The position numbers and the translations under genes were made by a program. This document shows, piece after piece, positions 36,672 to 46,040 of a stretch of 64,000 nucleotides of DNA. The notes beneath the pieces were generated by a model. That model had not been told where the DNA came from and did no database searches. It saw only the letters and a program-made list of their open reading frames with translations. The stretch covers positions 94,711-158,710 of the forward strand of contig JANQKR010000029.1 of the NCBI GenBank assembly GCA_028281025.1, read 5' to 3'. The number at the start of each line of letters is the position of its first letter. The stretch's first letter is position 1. Origin of the DNA: Croceivirga sp. GTDB lineage: Bacteria > Bacteroidota > Bacteroidia > Flavobacteriales > Flavobacteriaceae.

Positions 36672-37940
36672 CTAAAAATATTGACCTATCCCAAAAACGA
36701 CTCCCCTGGTCGCATTGGTGGTAACGCCATGACCGTAATCTATTCTAAAGATGGCATTGAAAATGCGTTTATGAATAAGTCGTATTCCTATTCCTGGATA
36801 TATACGGAGGTTCTGATTATCGGCAAAGTCCCCAAAATCACCCCCTGGATTCCGCCAGCTTCCCCCATCTATAAAAATGTTCCCCTGAAGGACAAACCAA
36901 TCCTTTTCAATAATGGAATGTCTGTATTCCGTATTGATGACAATGGCACCGGTTCCCCGGTCAATAACATTGCCAACTCCACGAATGTTCAAATTATTGT
37001 CCACGGCAAAAGGTGCAAAAGGGGTGTCCAGATTGCTGGCCAGTCCCAATCGTAGCCTGGAAGCCCAATTCCCTTTTTTCCCTACCCTCATGAAGTAGGA
37101 AAAATCATTGAACCCAATCCAAAATTCCGGGAGTTGATCGCTTGTACTCACCACATACTGAAGGTTCAATACGCTTCGAAACCCATTCAAATAATGATAA
37201 TAATACGTAATACCATCATGATTGTAAATGAGTTTGTACAACAACTTATCCACCATAAGTTCCTGTGGGACATCTGGGGAAGTGGCTCCAAAAAGGTAAT
37301 TGTAATCCTCGGTAAATAGATTGATTCCCAATTCAAAACGATTTTTAAAATTGGGCTCAAAAAGTGCCAGAAGCTCAATGGATTCGTTATTGTACTCATA
37401 ATCTGCAGTTCCGTTGTCCAAAAAGACCGGTTCCTGTGTAGTTAGGTTCTGGTAATTTAGGGCAAGCCCCCATTTATTGGAGAATAGGTATGGGGCCCGA
37501 ATGTTAAATCCATAGGAATGGAAAACATCGTACTGATAAAATGCACCCAAGGTCATATTCTCGCCCAGAAAGTTGAATTCCTGTAATCCAACCCTAAAGG
37601 CGAATTCGTCATCATTTGAGGTGAATATGTTGGCAAAGGGAATTAACGTAAAATTCTCCTCTATACCATAAATTACGTTGTAATACCCTTCCACATCGGA
37701 CATAAATACTTGATAATAGGCATGTGATATGGACGGCAATCGAATTAACCGGTCAATATCCATCTGAATTTTTGTGGAATCCAAGACCTGACCCGGTTTT
37801 ACCTGGGAAACCTTTTTAATGAAAGCTGTCCTGGTGCGTTTATTTCCCTGTACTTTAAGGTCCGCTACCATGGGTTCCTGTCCCTGCATTCCGGTCAACA
37901 CTAAAAAGAACACCATAAAAAAGTGAAATTCCCGAACCAA
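36672..37940 (-). CDS. Omp85-like outer-membrane protein with one POTRA-like domain
   Basis: 422 residues. A KKKK stretch lies before the TTG start at 37940 in the same frame, with no ATG, so the exact start is uncertain; the signal is FFMVFFLVLTGMQGQ. Residues about 23-95 (VADLKVQGNKRTRTAFIKKV) form a POTRA-like domain. The remainder is a 16-strand-type barrel with NNLNIRGVGN (the LRGxG motif of Omp85 lid loops) and a C-terminal Phe (GIGQYF). It may help insert or export surface proteins. The substrate is unknown. Confidence 0.82.
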   Translation of the reverse strand: MVREFHFFMVFFLVLTGMQGQEPMVADLKVQGNKRTRTAFIKKVSQVKPGQVLDSTKIQMDIDRLIRLPSISHAYYQVFMSDVEGYYNVIYGIEENFTLIPFANIFTSNDDEFAFRVGLQEFNFLGENMTLGAFYQYDVFHSYGFNIRAPYLFSNKWGLALNYQNLTTQEPVFLDNGTADYEYNNESIELLALFEPNFKNRFELGINLFTEDYNYLFGATSPDVPQELMVDKLLYKLIYNHDGITYYYHYLNGFRSVLNLQYVVSTSDQLPEFWIGFNDFSYFMRVGKKGNWASRLRLGLASNLDTPFAPFAVDNNLNIRGVGNVIDRGTGAIVINTEYRHSIIEKDWFVLQGNIFIDGGSWRNPGGDFGDFADNQNLRIYPGIGIRLIHKRIFNAIFRIDYGHGVTTNATRGVVFGIGQYF

Positions 37941-38021
37941 TAGCTTTTTCTTTTTTTATAGGGAACCTATACTACTACAAGGTAAACAATATCCCCAGAT
38001 CGAAATCATTTTAATAGCCCT

Positions 38022-38762
38022 CTATTGTAAACTAAATGTTATTTCTGAAAAAAGGTTGACCCAGTTATCTTCCGTTACTGCCAAAAGCGAAAAATTATAA
38101 GGGACACCCAATTCCAATTCCGGTGGTATCTCCCGTGTAATATTGAGCACCACATTATCCAATTTGTAGTATTGAAAGTTTCGTTCCAAGGTGTAGGTAC
38201 CGGACAAAAGATCATCATCTTGGGTGGACACTACATGAAAATAGATAATGGAATCCCCAAAAATACCGTCCACCCAGTTGAATTTTGGCATTGTGGGTTG
38301 TTCCCTATTGTCAACACTTATGTTTTCCGGTAGAAACTCCGTGATTTGGGTGAGGTGGCGCAACCGAATGGGATTGGAAATATGGACCACCCCATTCTCT
38401 TCAAAGGTGATGATTACCCATTTTTCACGTTCCGGGTCCACTTCAAAAAACTGGAGGTAATCATTAAAAATCCCCCGCAGAGGAGGCAGTTGTTCCGTGT
38501 AGTTCCCATAAGTATTGGGATCTTCGTTGATTGTTTCCGTTTCAAAATAGCGGATATTGGTTACTCCGGGCCTTGGGTAAAAGTACACATTGACCAACTG
38601 GCCATCCCTACTGTTCCCTGCACAGGCAATGACACTGGAAATCGCAATTTCCCTTCCTTCAATGGCAGATGCCAAGTTAAACCGGCTTGCATCATTTTGC
38701 TCATCAGTGGAACAGGAGCAAATCAAAAGCACCCAAAAAAAATGAACGATCCTCCGCATCAC
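38022..38762 (-). CDS. Lipoprotein of unknown function (DUF4249-like)
   Basis: 246 residues with signal MMRRIVHFFWVLLICSC; the lipidated Cys is followed by STDEQND, matching the acidic surface-export signal of Bacteroidota lipoproteins. The body is mainly beta structure (SSVIACAGNSRDG, YFYPRPGVTNIRYF). It overlaps the end of the GH113 gene by four bases, so it is made with it. The family link is weak; I cannot assign a function. Confidence 0.78.
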   Translation of the reverse strand: MMRRIVHFFWVLLICSCSTDEQNDASRFNLASAIEGREIAISSVIACAGNSRDGQLVNVYFYPRPGVTNIRYFETETINEDPNTYGNYTEQLPPLRGIFNDYLQFFEVDPEREKWVIITFEENGVVHISNPIRLRHLTQITEFLPENISVDNREQPTMPKFNWVDGIFGDSIIYFHVVSTQDDDLLSGTYTLERNFQYYKLDNVVLNITREIPPELELGVPYNFSLLAVTEDNWVNLFSEITFSLQ

Positions 38763-39763
38763 ATTGCGGTTTTATAGAACTCCTTAATGACCCTTTCCGC
38801 GGGTTTGTTCTGTGGGGTAAAACGATTGTCACCCGATCCCCCCGAGCGTTTATGATGGATAAACCATTTCCAGACAAAACCACCGGCAAACCATTCCTCT
38901 TTCCAAAAATCATCAAAAACCACCTGTAGCGCTTTTGCCTGGGCGTCCAAATTCACCTGCATTTGATTTTGATCGACCAACCACGGCTTTTTGGCCGTAT
39001 AATCCATACTGCGATAACCAAATTCCGTGAATAGGATTGGGGTTTGGTATTGGTCCGAAACCTCTTGCATGGCAGATTTCCATTTTTGCCAGCCTTCCCG
39101 CATTTGTTCGGGAGTTGGATTACGGGCCTCGGACAATGGAAAATAGGCATCCACCCCAATATAATCCAAATCGTTCCAAAAGGGTGTGCGCTTATACTCG
39201 TCCCAATTGGCCGCATAGGTCAATTTTCCCTTGTAGACCTTTCTTATCTCCGTTATGAGCGTGCTCCAAAAACCCGGTCTGTTTTTTATGAACTCATCCA
39301 GTTCGGTCCCAATGCAGTAAACAGCCGCTTGTGTTTCCTGGGCCAATTTGGCATAAGTTAGAATGAAGTCCCTATACGTTTGTTCCAATGTTTGCCAGTC
39401 TTTTTCATTTTTCATTAAGATATCCCCGGTAAATTCACCCCGCCATACCCATATCTGTGGCTTCAACATGATCTTTATACCATTCTTTTGAAGCAGCTGG
39501 ATATACTGCTTGGCTCCTGCCCTTGTTTCCCCATACCATTGACGGTCCGTATCAAATATTACATTGGGGTTGTCCAAACTTCGAATAAAACCAAAGGGCA
39601 TAACGGCGGCATAATTGGCATGTATTGCAATTACCGGCTCTATATGTCCCTGGTTTACTTCTTCCCTCGATCCAACAAAACTTATTCCATTGATTTTGTC
39701 AACCGGTTGACTACTGCAGGTAAGTTGAAGTAACCCTAAAAAAAGCAGTCCCAATCGTTTCAT
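38759..39763 (-). CDS. GH113-like glycoside hydrolase, lipoprotein
   Basis: 334 residues with signal MKRLGLLFLGLLQLTC. A TIM-barrel of the GH113 (beta-mannanase) type: the first catalytic Glu is in YCIGTELDEFI near residue 160, the second in ILFTEFGYRSMD near residue 245; KPQIWVWRGEF and YIGVDAYFPL also match. Substrate is probably a beta-mannan or a related glycan. The start codon lies inside a terminator-like hairpin (39738-39782), which suggests that expression is controlled at this point. The lipoprotein gene downstream overlaps it. Confidence 0.85.
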   Translation of the reverse strand: MKRLGLLFLGLLQLTCSSQPVDKINGISFVGSREEVNQGHIEPVIAIHANYAAVMPFGFIRSLDNPNVIFDTDRQWYGETRAGAKQYIQLLQKNGIKIMLKPQIWVWRGEFTGDILMKNEKDWQTLEQTYRDFILTYAKLAQETQAAVYCIGTELDEFIKNRPGFWSTLITEIRKVYKGKLTYAANWDEYKRTPFWNDLDYIGVDAYFPLSEARNPTPEQMREGWQKWKSAMQEVSDQYQTPILFTEFGYRSMDYTAKKPWLVDQNQMQVNLDAQAKALQVVFDDFWKEEWFAGGFVWKWFIHHKRSGGSGDNRFTPQNKPAERVIKEFYKTAM

Positions 39764-39782
39764 AAAAACTTCGATTGGGACT
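39738..39782 (-). terminator. Terminator-like hairpin spanning the GH113 start codon
   Basis: On the minus strand an 11-bp perfect stem (AGTCCCAATCG / CGATTGGGACT, 39782-39772 and 39757-39747) encloses a 14-base loop that contains the ATG of the GH113 gene (39763-39761). GC and seven T (39744-39738) follow. It has the form of an intrinsic terminator or attenuator, lying just after the upstream barrel gene. Confidence 0.65.
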
Positions 39783-39808
39783 AAAATACTTTTTTTAGGA
39801 ACAACCCC

Positions 39809-40699
39809 TTAAAATACAGCCCGCAAACCTATGTTAAATGTTTCTCCAAGACCCGTATCATTACCCCTTACAAAGTTGGTGTACAATCCTTCAATGTTCA
39901 ATTCCTTTGTTATTTGGTATTTTAATCCGCCACCCAAGGCCGTAAAGTCCTGGGAAAATTCGGTTCCCCCCAAATCCAGCAATTGTGAATGCTGTGCCAA
40001 GACCAATACCGTGAACTTGGAACTCGGGAAATAACTTAAAAAGAGTCCGGGGGTCAGTCGTAAACTATTGTTGGCAAAGCTATCCGCCTCATCCCCAAAA
40101 TTGAGCTCAGAGTTAATTTCAGAGAACAATTGCCATTTGCCTTCGGCAAAGGAATAATCATAAAAGAAACGATTTTGCCATATAAAACCATCCTGGTCCA
40201 AGAACACTCCATTCTCCGTCTCATTATCCACCAGGGGAATAAAAAATGCACTTTGTATGGAAAAATTATTTACGCTGGCAAATGGGGTAAACTTAATCGC
40301 AGGTGCAAAAGAGGTGAGGCCAGACCTTGCAGAGCCTTCTTCACCATCAAAGGACAAAAAATCGAACAACCCCCTCCCTCCAACGGTGTTCGATCTAAAT
40401 TCCAGCAACAGCCCCACATTCACACGCCGGTTTTGACCTACTCCGGTAAAAATATCCAACGTGGAGGTGAAGAACACATTCCTTGGTATATCACCGCTGA
40501 ACGTATCTTCTGTTTCGGTATACAGGTTATTGAACCATTTAATGTCCCATTGTCCTTTTCCAATGAGCTTTGATGGTGTCAAATTTTGAATATTACTCCC
40601 TTGGGGGGCATCGTCCTGGTCATTCGTATCCTGTGCGCTAAGCGTAAGTGTGGATAAAAGGAGCCCAACCATTACTACATGGTACTTAAAATATTTCAT
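39809..40699 (-). CDS. Outer-membrane beta-barrel protein (transporter-like)
   Basis: 296 residues with signal MKYFKYHVVMVGLLLSTLTLSAQ. Alternating-strand pattern with aromatic girdle residues (GQWDIKWFNNLY, FTVLVLAQHSQL) and a C-terminal Phe (IGLRAVF) indicates a barrel of the phenol_MetA-deg/transporter-like group. It lies 30 bases downstream of the DUF547 gene on the same strand and probably shares its transcript. Confidence 0.78.
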   Translation of the reverse strand: MKYFKYHVVMVGLLLSTLTLSAQDTNDQDDAPQGSNIQNLTPSKLIGKGQWDIKWFNNLYTETEDTFSGDIPRNVFFTSTLDIFTGVGQNRRVNVGLLLEFRSNTVGGRGLFDFLSFDGEEGSARSGLTSFAPAIKFTPFASVNNFSIQSAFFIPLVDNETENGVFLDQDGFIWQNRFFYDYSFAEGKWQLFSEINSELNFGDEADSFANNSLRLTPGLFLSYFPSSKFTVLVLAQHSQLLDLGGTEFSQDFTALGGGLKYQITKELNIEGLYTNFVRGNDTGLGETFNIGLRAVF

Positions 40700-40728
40700 G
40701 ATTTAAAATTCTAGTGGATTAGTTATTA

Positions 40729-41451
40729 CTATTTAATTTCGTTCAAGGACCAATCATAGGGATAGTAACCTATCTTCGCCGAGGTATCCAATTTTTCCTC
40801 TCGGAATTGGTTTACATAATCAATTTCGGATTTTCCACCTTGGGTAAAATCCCCTTTGTACCATTCAAAAATCTGGGACAACTGTACCTTTCTACCTTTA
40901 GTTTTAATAAAGTTTGAATTGTTCAGGGCCAAGGTCGTCTGCCGTTCCAATTGGGATTCCAACTTTTCGGGGGTATAGGCTTCATTGATGATGGGGGGAC
41001 AGCCCAAACCTGCACAGACCAATACAAAATGAAAACGGGCTTCCTCGGGGAAGTTTCCCCGTAACAGTTTGTTTTCAATATCGTTCAACGTAATTTGTTT
41101 GCCACCAATGTCCCTTTTCGTCTTGTCAAAAAAGCCTTTAATGTCCAAGGGGGACTTTACCGGGTAATTGTCCACAATTCCCTTTATAACGTGAAGGTTG
41201 TACCCATTTATCCAAAAAGCCTGATAGTTTTTGGCATCACTTTTGGAAATCGAGATGGTCTTGCCCAAATCCAAAACTTCCAGAAGCAATTCGGGATTGG
41301 ATTGTATGGCCTTATAATCAACCAATCCATTTTTTACATAAGTAGTAAAAAAGGTATTGGACTTTGAGAAAAAATCAGTCACATCCTGTGCACTCCCAAT
41401 TTGAAAACTTAAAAAGAGTAGTCCCAATTTTATAAAAGCAGTCGTTTTCAT
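40729..41451 (-). CDS. DUF547 exported protein
   Basis: 240 residues with signal MKTTAFIKLGLLFLSFQIGSAQ. The DUF547 core is visible: NYQAFWINGYNLHVIKGIV, LNDIENKLLRGNF, FVLVCAGLGCPPI and FEWYKGDF. The fold is thought to be a cysteine-protease-like domain; the Cys in AGLGCPP is conserved. Biochemical role unknown. It is divergent from the flavoprotein gene at 41692. The 240-bp gap between them holds AT-rich sequence and a GAACGTTC palindrome (41567-41574) but no clear promoter. Confidence 0.88.
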   Translation of the reverse strand: MKTTAFIKLGLLFLSFQIGSAQDVTDFFSKSNTFFTTYVKNGLVDYKAIQSNPELLLEVLDLGKTISISKSDAKNYQAFWINGYNLHVIKGIVDNYPVKSPLDIKGFFDKTKRDIGGKQITLNDIENKLLRGNFPEEARFHFVLVCAGLGCPPIINEAYTPEKLESQLERQTTLALNNSNFIKTKGRKVQLSQIFEWYKGDFTQGGKSEIDYVNQFREEKLDTSAKIGYYPYDWSLNEIK

Positions 41452-41691
41452 TTTTATTTTTTTGTGGTTGATTCCAATTCCTTCCGTCTGTCGAACGAAA
41501 ACGACGTAACCTACAACCTCCCTTAAAATTTTAAGAAACTTTTAAGTTTTTAGAAATCAACAGATTGAACGTTCGAAAGTTGCTGTCCAACCTTACAATG
41601 ACATGTAAAATTTATAATCTTTCTAAATTAAAAACAGCCTGTAAAGTTTATACCTTTAAAAACGACAACCCTTAGAACCAATAGCAGCCCA

Positions 41692-43038
41692 ATGGAGAAC
41701 ATTGTTATTATTGGAAATGGTATTGCTGGAGTTACCGCAGCAAGACATATCCGTAAACTTTCCGACAAACGCATCATTATTATTTCTGCAGAGACCGATT
41801 ATTTCTTTTCAAGAACGGCACTCATGTACGTGTACATGGGACATATGAAATTTGAACATATACAGCCTTATGAAAATTGGTTTTGGGAAAAAAATGGAAT
41901 TGAATTGGTACGCGGTTATGTAACCCATGTGGATACCCCCAACAAACAAGTATTGGTGGATGGTTCAAGGGCCTTCCATTATGATAAATTGATTATTGCC
42001 ACGGGTTCCAAGCCCAACAAGTTTGGCTGGCCAGGGCAGGATCTTCATGGGGTTCAAGGTTTGTACTCCAAACAGGACCTGGACCTGCTGGAAACAAATG
42101 CACCCAACAAAGAGGCCTGTAAAAGGGCCGTAATCGTTGGTGGCGGATTAATTGGTATTGAACTCGCCGAGATGCTTAGAAGTAGGGACATCCCGGTTAC
42201 CTTTTTAGTCCGCGAGACCAGTTTCTGGAACGGGGTACTTCCCGAAGGGGAATCCCAATTGATCAATGAACACATACGCGAACATCATATTGATCTGCAA
42301 TTGGCAACCAATTTGGTTGAAATCATTCCCGATGAAAACGGAAAGGTAAAAGCGGTAACCACGGACAAAGGGGATACCATAGCATGTGATATGGTTGGAT
42401 TGACCGCGGGCGTGACCCCCAATATTGATTTCTTGAAGGCTTCCGATATTGAATTGGGCAGGGGGGTCAAGGTAAATCGTTATTTGGAAACCAATGTAGC
42501 CGATGTCTATGCCATTGGTGATTGTGCGGAACAGCATGAGGCCATTGGAAATAGAAGGCCCATTGAGGCAGTTTGGTATACGGGGAGAATGATGGGCGAA
42601 ACCGTAGCGCAGACCATTTGTGGCAATCGTATCGAATACAGACCAGGGCATTGGTTCAACTCCGCAAAGTTTTTGGATATTGAATACCAAACCTATGGAT
42701 GGGTCTTTAGCGAAAGGGGAAAGAAAGAATTTGAGCAACACTTCCATTGGAGGGACGATAAAGAGAACCTATGCGTTACCATCGCCTTCCACAAGGAAAC
42801 CAAACAGTTCTTGGGTATAAACACCTTCGGTATTCGTATGCGCCACGAAATTTTTGATCGTTGGTTGACCCAGCAACGGGATGTGGAGTATGTAATGGAA
42901 CATTTGGCAGATGCCAATTTCGACCCTGAGTTCTATGCGAACTACGAACATAAAATTGTTTCCAAATTCAATTCGGACTTTGGAAAATCCATAAAATCGA
43001 AAAAGAAAAACATTAAAAGAATATTTCAAATTAGTTAA
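41692..43038 (+). CDS. NAD(P)/FAD-dependent oxidoreductase
   Basis: 448 residues. FAD-binding IVIIGNGIAGVTAAR at the N-terminus, NAD(P)-binding AVIVGGGLIGIELAE near residue 145, and FAD-ribityl DVYAIGDCAE near residue 270. No CxxC redox pair is present next to the FAD site, so it is of the rubredoxin-reductase or nitrite-reductase type rather than thioredoxin-reductase type. It probably passes electrons from NAD(P)H to the membrane Fe-S protein encoded next. Confidence 0.93.
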   Translation: MENIVIIGNGIAGVTAARHIRKLSDKRIIIISAETDYFFSRTALMYVYMGHMKFEHIQPYENWFWEKNGIELVRGYVTHVDTPNKQVLVDGSRAFHYDKLIIATGSKPNKFGWPGQDLHGVQGLYSKQDLDLLETNAPNKEACKRAVIVGGGLIGIELAEMLRSRDIPVTFLVRETSFWNGVLPEGESQLINEHIREHHIDLQLATNLVEIIPDENGKVKAVTTDKGDTIACDMVGLTAGVTPNIDFLKASDIELGRGVKVNRYLETNVADVYAIGDCAEQHEAIGNRRPIEAVWYTGRMMGETVAQTICGNRIEYRPGHWFNSAKFLDIEYQTYGWVFSERGKKEFEQHFHWRDDKENLCVTIAFHKETKQFLGINTFGIRMRHEIFDRWLTQQRDVEYVMEHLADANFDPEFYANYEHKIVSKFNSDFGKSIKSKKKNIKRIFQIS

Positions 43039-43110
43039 TAGCGAATCGTTAAAGTTTAATAGGGCATTCCGTTGCCATTACCATTGACCTTTGACCCATA
43101 ACCGATACAT

Positions 43111-44715
43111 ATGAGTACATACGATAGAAGCATGGCCCTTACTGGCCAACCTCCTGTGATGCTAAGTCGAAATCAAAAAATCGCCACCCTTGTGGGGATG
43201 TTTGGCCTTGCCGTTATCCTTCTGGCAGCCTTCAACATCAATTTTCCGAACAAATCCCTTTGGCTTACCATTTCCCTGGTTTCCATAACGGGGGGCGCCG
43301 TTTGGTACTCTTGGGATGCCTATATGCACAAAGCCCCTGGAATTAAAAATGATGGCGTTTGGTTTAAATCCCTATCAAGTCAGGGCTTTTGGGGTTGGAT
43401 AGCCGGTATAGCCCTAACCGGGTTCTATATCATTCTATACTTCTATCCGGAATACCTGGGTCTTGTGGCAAAGGGGGACAATAAGGGGGTAATCGGGTTA
43501 TTTGATCCTTTAAGTAAGGCTTTGAGTGGCAATCCCGCCAGTCAATGGTTTGTGTATGGTACCTTGTATACGGTCGCCATTTTAGCCTTTGGCATTAAGT
43601 TCCTTTGGAAATACCGGCACAACAGATACGAAAGGATACGCACTTTTAGTGTTATGTTCTTTCAAACTGCCTTTGCCTTTATCATCCCGGAATTGATGGC
43701 TAGGCTTAATGGAAGCTCCCTATTGAATGGTGGAAGCCTCCCTTATTACGATTTAAAAAATATGTGGCCCCTGAACTACTATAATTTTGAAGGGTACCGC
43801 ATTAAAGGGTTTTTAAGTTCCGGTGATATTGGTTTTGCCATGCTTATTTTCGGAATTGCCACCATTTTTATCATCAGCCCAATTTTGACCTATAAATTTG
43901 GCAAAAGATGGTACTGTTCCTGGGTATGTGGATGTGGAGGTTTGGCGGAAACGGCTGGGGACCCCTTTAGGCACCTAAGTGACAAAACGGTAAAGGCATG
44001 GAATATTGAACGCTGGGTCATCCATAGCGTCGTGGTATTTGTTACGCTAATGACCACAGCGGTGATCTACTCTTACTTAGGCAATGACACCAGTAAATAT
44101 TGGCTGACCAAAAGTTCTTTTTTAATTGGTGTCGCCGTTTTATTGACTGCGGTTTTTGCCTGGGTGATGCTGTTCAAAAGGGAGCAGTTTAAAAAGGATG
44201 CCATCTACGGTGCCATTGGTTATTTTGTCATTATAATAGCCTTGATAGGCTTTCACTTTTATAGTGGCGATGGTAATGTATTCTTGTTCAAATCCGGGAC
44301 CTTACGTAAATCCTATTCATTTTTGATCGGTAGTATTTTCTCCGGAGTCATCGGCACGGGTTTCTATCCGGTTTTGGGAAACAGGGTCTGGTGCCGTTTT
44401 GGATGTCCCATGGCGGCGATACTGGGTTTTCAACAACGTTTGTTCTCCAAGTTCCGTATCACCACAAATGGGGGCCAGTGTATTTCCTGTGGTAATTGCT
44501 CCACCTATTGTGAAATGGGTATCGATGTACGGGCCTATGCCCAAAAAGGGGAAAATATCGTACGTTCCAGTTGTGTGGGCTGTGGGATTTGTTCCGCGGT
44601 TTGCCCCAGGGGCGTTTTGAAGTTGGAAAACGGCCCATTAAAAGGTAGGATAGACAGCAATCAGGTCCTATTGGGGAACGACGTGGATCTAATGAAATTG
44701 GTGAACCAAAAATAA
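43111..44715 (+). CDS. Membrane 4Fe-4S electron-transfer protein (NapH/NosR-like)
   Basis: 534 residues with about eight membrane segments. Two CxxxC(P)-type motifs, WVCGCGG and FGCPMAA, resemble those of NapH/NosR/CcoG. Near the C-terminus are two ferredoxin clusters, CISCGNCSTYCE and CVGCGICSAVCP. The protein would accept electrons at the inner face and pass them across or along the membrane. Upstream flavoprotein gene 72 bases away on the same strand; both likely work together. The terminal acceptor is unknown. Confidence 0.9.
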   Translation: MSTYDRSMALTGQPPVMLSRNQKIATLVGMFGLAVILLAAFNINFPNKSLWLTISLVSITGGAVWYSWDAYMHKAPGIKNDGVWFKSLSSQGFWGWIAGIALTGFYIILYFYPEYLGLVAKGDNKGVIGLFDPLSKALSGNPASQWFVYGTLYTVAILAFGIKFLWKYRHNRYERIRTFSVMFFQTAFAFIIPELMARLNGSSLLNGGSLPYYDLKNMWPLNYYNFEGYRIKGFLSSGDIGFAMLIFGIATIFIISPILTYKFGKRWYCSWVCGCGGLAETAGDPFRHLSDKTVKAWNIERWVIHSVVVFVTLMTTAVIYSYLGNDTSKYWLTKSSFLIGVAVLLTAVFAWVMLFKREQFKKDAIYGAIGYFVIIIALIGFHFYSGDGNVFLFKSGTLRKSYSFLIGSIFSGVIGTGFYPVLGNRVWCRFGCPMAAILGFQQRLFSKFRITTNGGQCISCGNCSTYCEMGIDVRAYAQKGENIVRSSCVGCGICSAVCPRGVLKLENGPLKGRIDSNQVLLGNDVDLMKLVNQK

Positions 44716-44716
44716 A

Positions 44717-45187
44717 ATGCTGCGCTACGGTCTGATCCTACTGATCCTTTTAAGCTCCCCAGTCAATAAGACCTACCATAGGGATTATTTTGATAATGGC
44801 AACGTAAGGGCACAAGGATGGAAGCTCGGAAATTCCAAGGAGGATTTTTGGAAATATTTCCATACCAATGGAAAGCTAATGAAACAGGGGCATTACAAAA
44901 TGAACCAAAAAGAGGGCTATTGGTATTTTTACGACAAGGAGGGCAAGTTGGTAATGCAGGGGCATATGAGTAACGGGCAAAAAGTAAACTGGTGGCTGTT
45001 TTATGATGACAATGAAAAAATAAACCACAAATGCCAGCTTAAGGACGGCGTAAAGAATGGGTATTGCCTAAAGTATGTGGATGAAAAATTGAAATCGGCA
45101 GAAAAATTCCAGAACGGAAAAAAGATAAAGGAATGGTTTAGTTTTGCGAGTTTTAAAAAAGAGAACAACCTTTCCGATCTAAAATAG
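44717..45187 (+). CDS. MORN-like repeat protein (YwqK-type), exported
   Basis: 156 residues with N-terminal signal (MLRYGLILLILLSSPV). At least four repeats of about 23 residues with the pattern FWKYFHTNGKLMKQGHYKMN, YWYFYDKEGKLVMQGHM, WWLFYDDNEKI are visible; this is the variant MORN repeat that databases label YwqK antitoxin. The label should not be taken as proof of a toxin-antitoxin function. It starts one base after the Fe-S protein stop. Confidence 0.85.
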   Translation: MLRYGLILLILLSSPVNKTYHRDYFDNGNVRAQGWKLGNSKEDFWKYFHTNGKLMKQGHYKMNQKEGYWYFYDKEGKLVMQGHMSNGQKVNWWLFYDDNEKINHKCQLKDGVKNGYCLKYVDEKLKSAEKFQNGKKIKEWFSFASFKKENNLSDLK

Positions 45188-45350
45188 AAGGGATTTAAAC
45201 TTTTTGGATTGAAGCGAAAATTGATGGTTTTGTGCCCGGATGAAGGCTTTTTTGAGCTGCTTAACTGGGCTACGCCTCAAATAAAAGACAAAATATGGGT
45301 GCGAAACAACATTTTTTTAGCCAATTTGTAAAAGCTGAAACCGCTTGGTA

Positions 45351-46040
45351 ATGGCAGATATAAAAGTTATCATTCCCGCTTTTAACGAAGCGGATTCCAT
45401 TGCCCATGTTATTGCCGATATCCCAAAGACGGTTTCGGAAATTATAGTGATTGATAACGACTCAACGGATGCAACGGCCCAAAACGCCAGGGAAGCGGGA
45501 GCTACCCTGTTACAGGAAAACCGAAAAGGGTATGGTCATGCATGCCTTTGTGGAATGCATTACATCGAGAATCAATCCAAACAGCCCGATATTATCGTAT
45601 TTCTTGACGGAGACTATTCTGATTATCCCGAGGATTTAATAAAAATAGTCGACCCCATTTTAAATGAGAATATGGATTTTGTCATCGGCGCAAGAAAAAA
45701 AGCACTTCGGGAACCTGGTTCCATGACCCCGCAACAGGTTTTTGGCAACCAACTCGCCACCTTTTTGATGCGCTTGTTTTTTAGGGCAAAATTTACGGAT
45801 TTGGGACCTTTTAGGGCCATTAAATACGAAAAGCTCAAAGAATTGGATATGCAGGACAAAACCTATGGCTGGACCGTGGAAATGCAACTGAAAGCCCTGC
45901 GTAAAAAACTGGCTTACAAAGAAGTACCTGTCCGTTATAAACGAAGAATTGGCGTCTCAAAAGTTTCAGGAACCGTAAAAGGTACTATATTTGCTGGCGT
46001 AAAAATTTTGGGTTGGATTTTTAAATACAGTATCAAATGA
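45351..46040 (+). CDS. GT2 glycosyltransferase, dolichyl-phosphate-mannose-synthase-like
   Basis: 229 residues from the ATG at 45351. GT-A core: KVIIPAFNEADSIAHVI, IIVIDNDSTDATAQNA, VFLDGDYSDYPEDL (DxD-type) and FTDLGPFRAI. No membrane domain, as in the short DPMS-like enzymes that move a sugar to polyprenyl phosphate. The next GT gene overlaps the stop by four bases, so the two act in one path. The 163 bases before it hold only a weak hairpin. Confidence 0.9.
   Translation: MADIKVIIPAFNEADSIAHVIADIPKTVSEIIVIDNDSTDATAQNAREAGATLLQENRKGYGHACLCGMHYIENQSKQPDIIVFLDGDYSDYPEDLIKIVDPILNENMDFVIGARKKALREPGSMTPQQVFGNQLATFLMRLFFRAKFTDLGPFRAIKYEKLKELDMQDKTYGWTVEMQLKALRKKLAYKEVPVRYKRRIGVSKVSGTVKGTIFAGVKILGWIFKYSIK

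Noticed and set aside
36645..37055. 136-codon plus frame starting near the amidase promoter
   Set aside because: Antisense to the Omp85-like barrel, no recognisable domain.
44717..45187. Toxin-antitoxin system suggested by the YwqK antitoxin label
   Set aside because: The label comes from a repeat family; there is no toxin gene beside it and the protein is exported.
45188..45350. Hairpin CTTTTTTGAG / CTCAAATAAAAG before the GT2 gene
   Set aside because: Stem is imperfect and has no T run; too weak to call.
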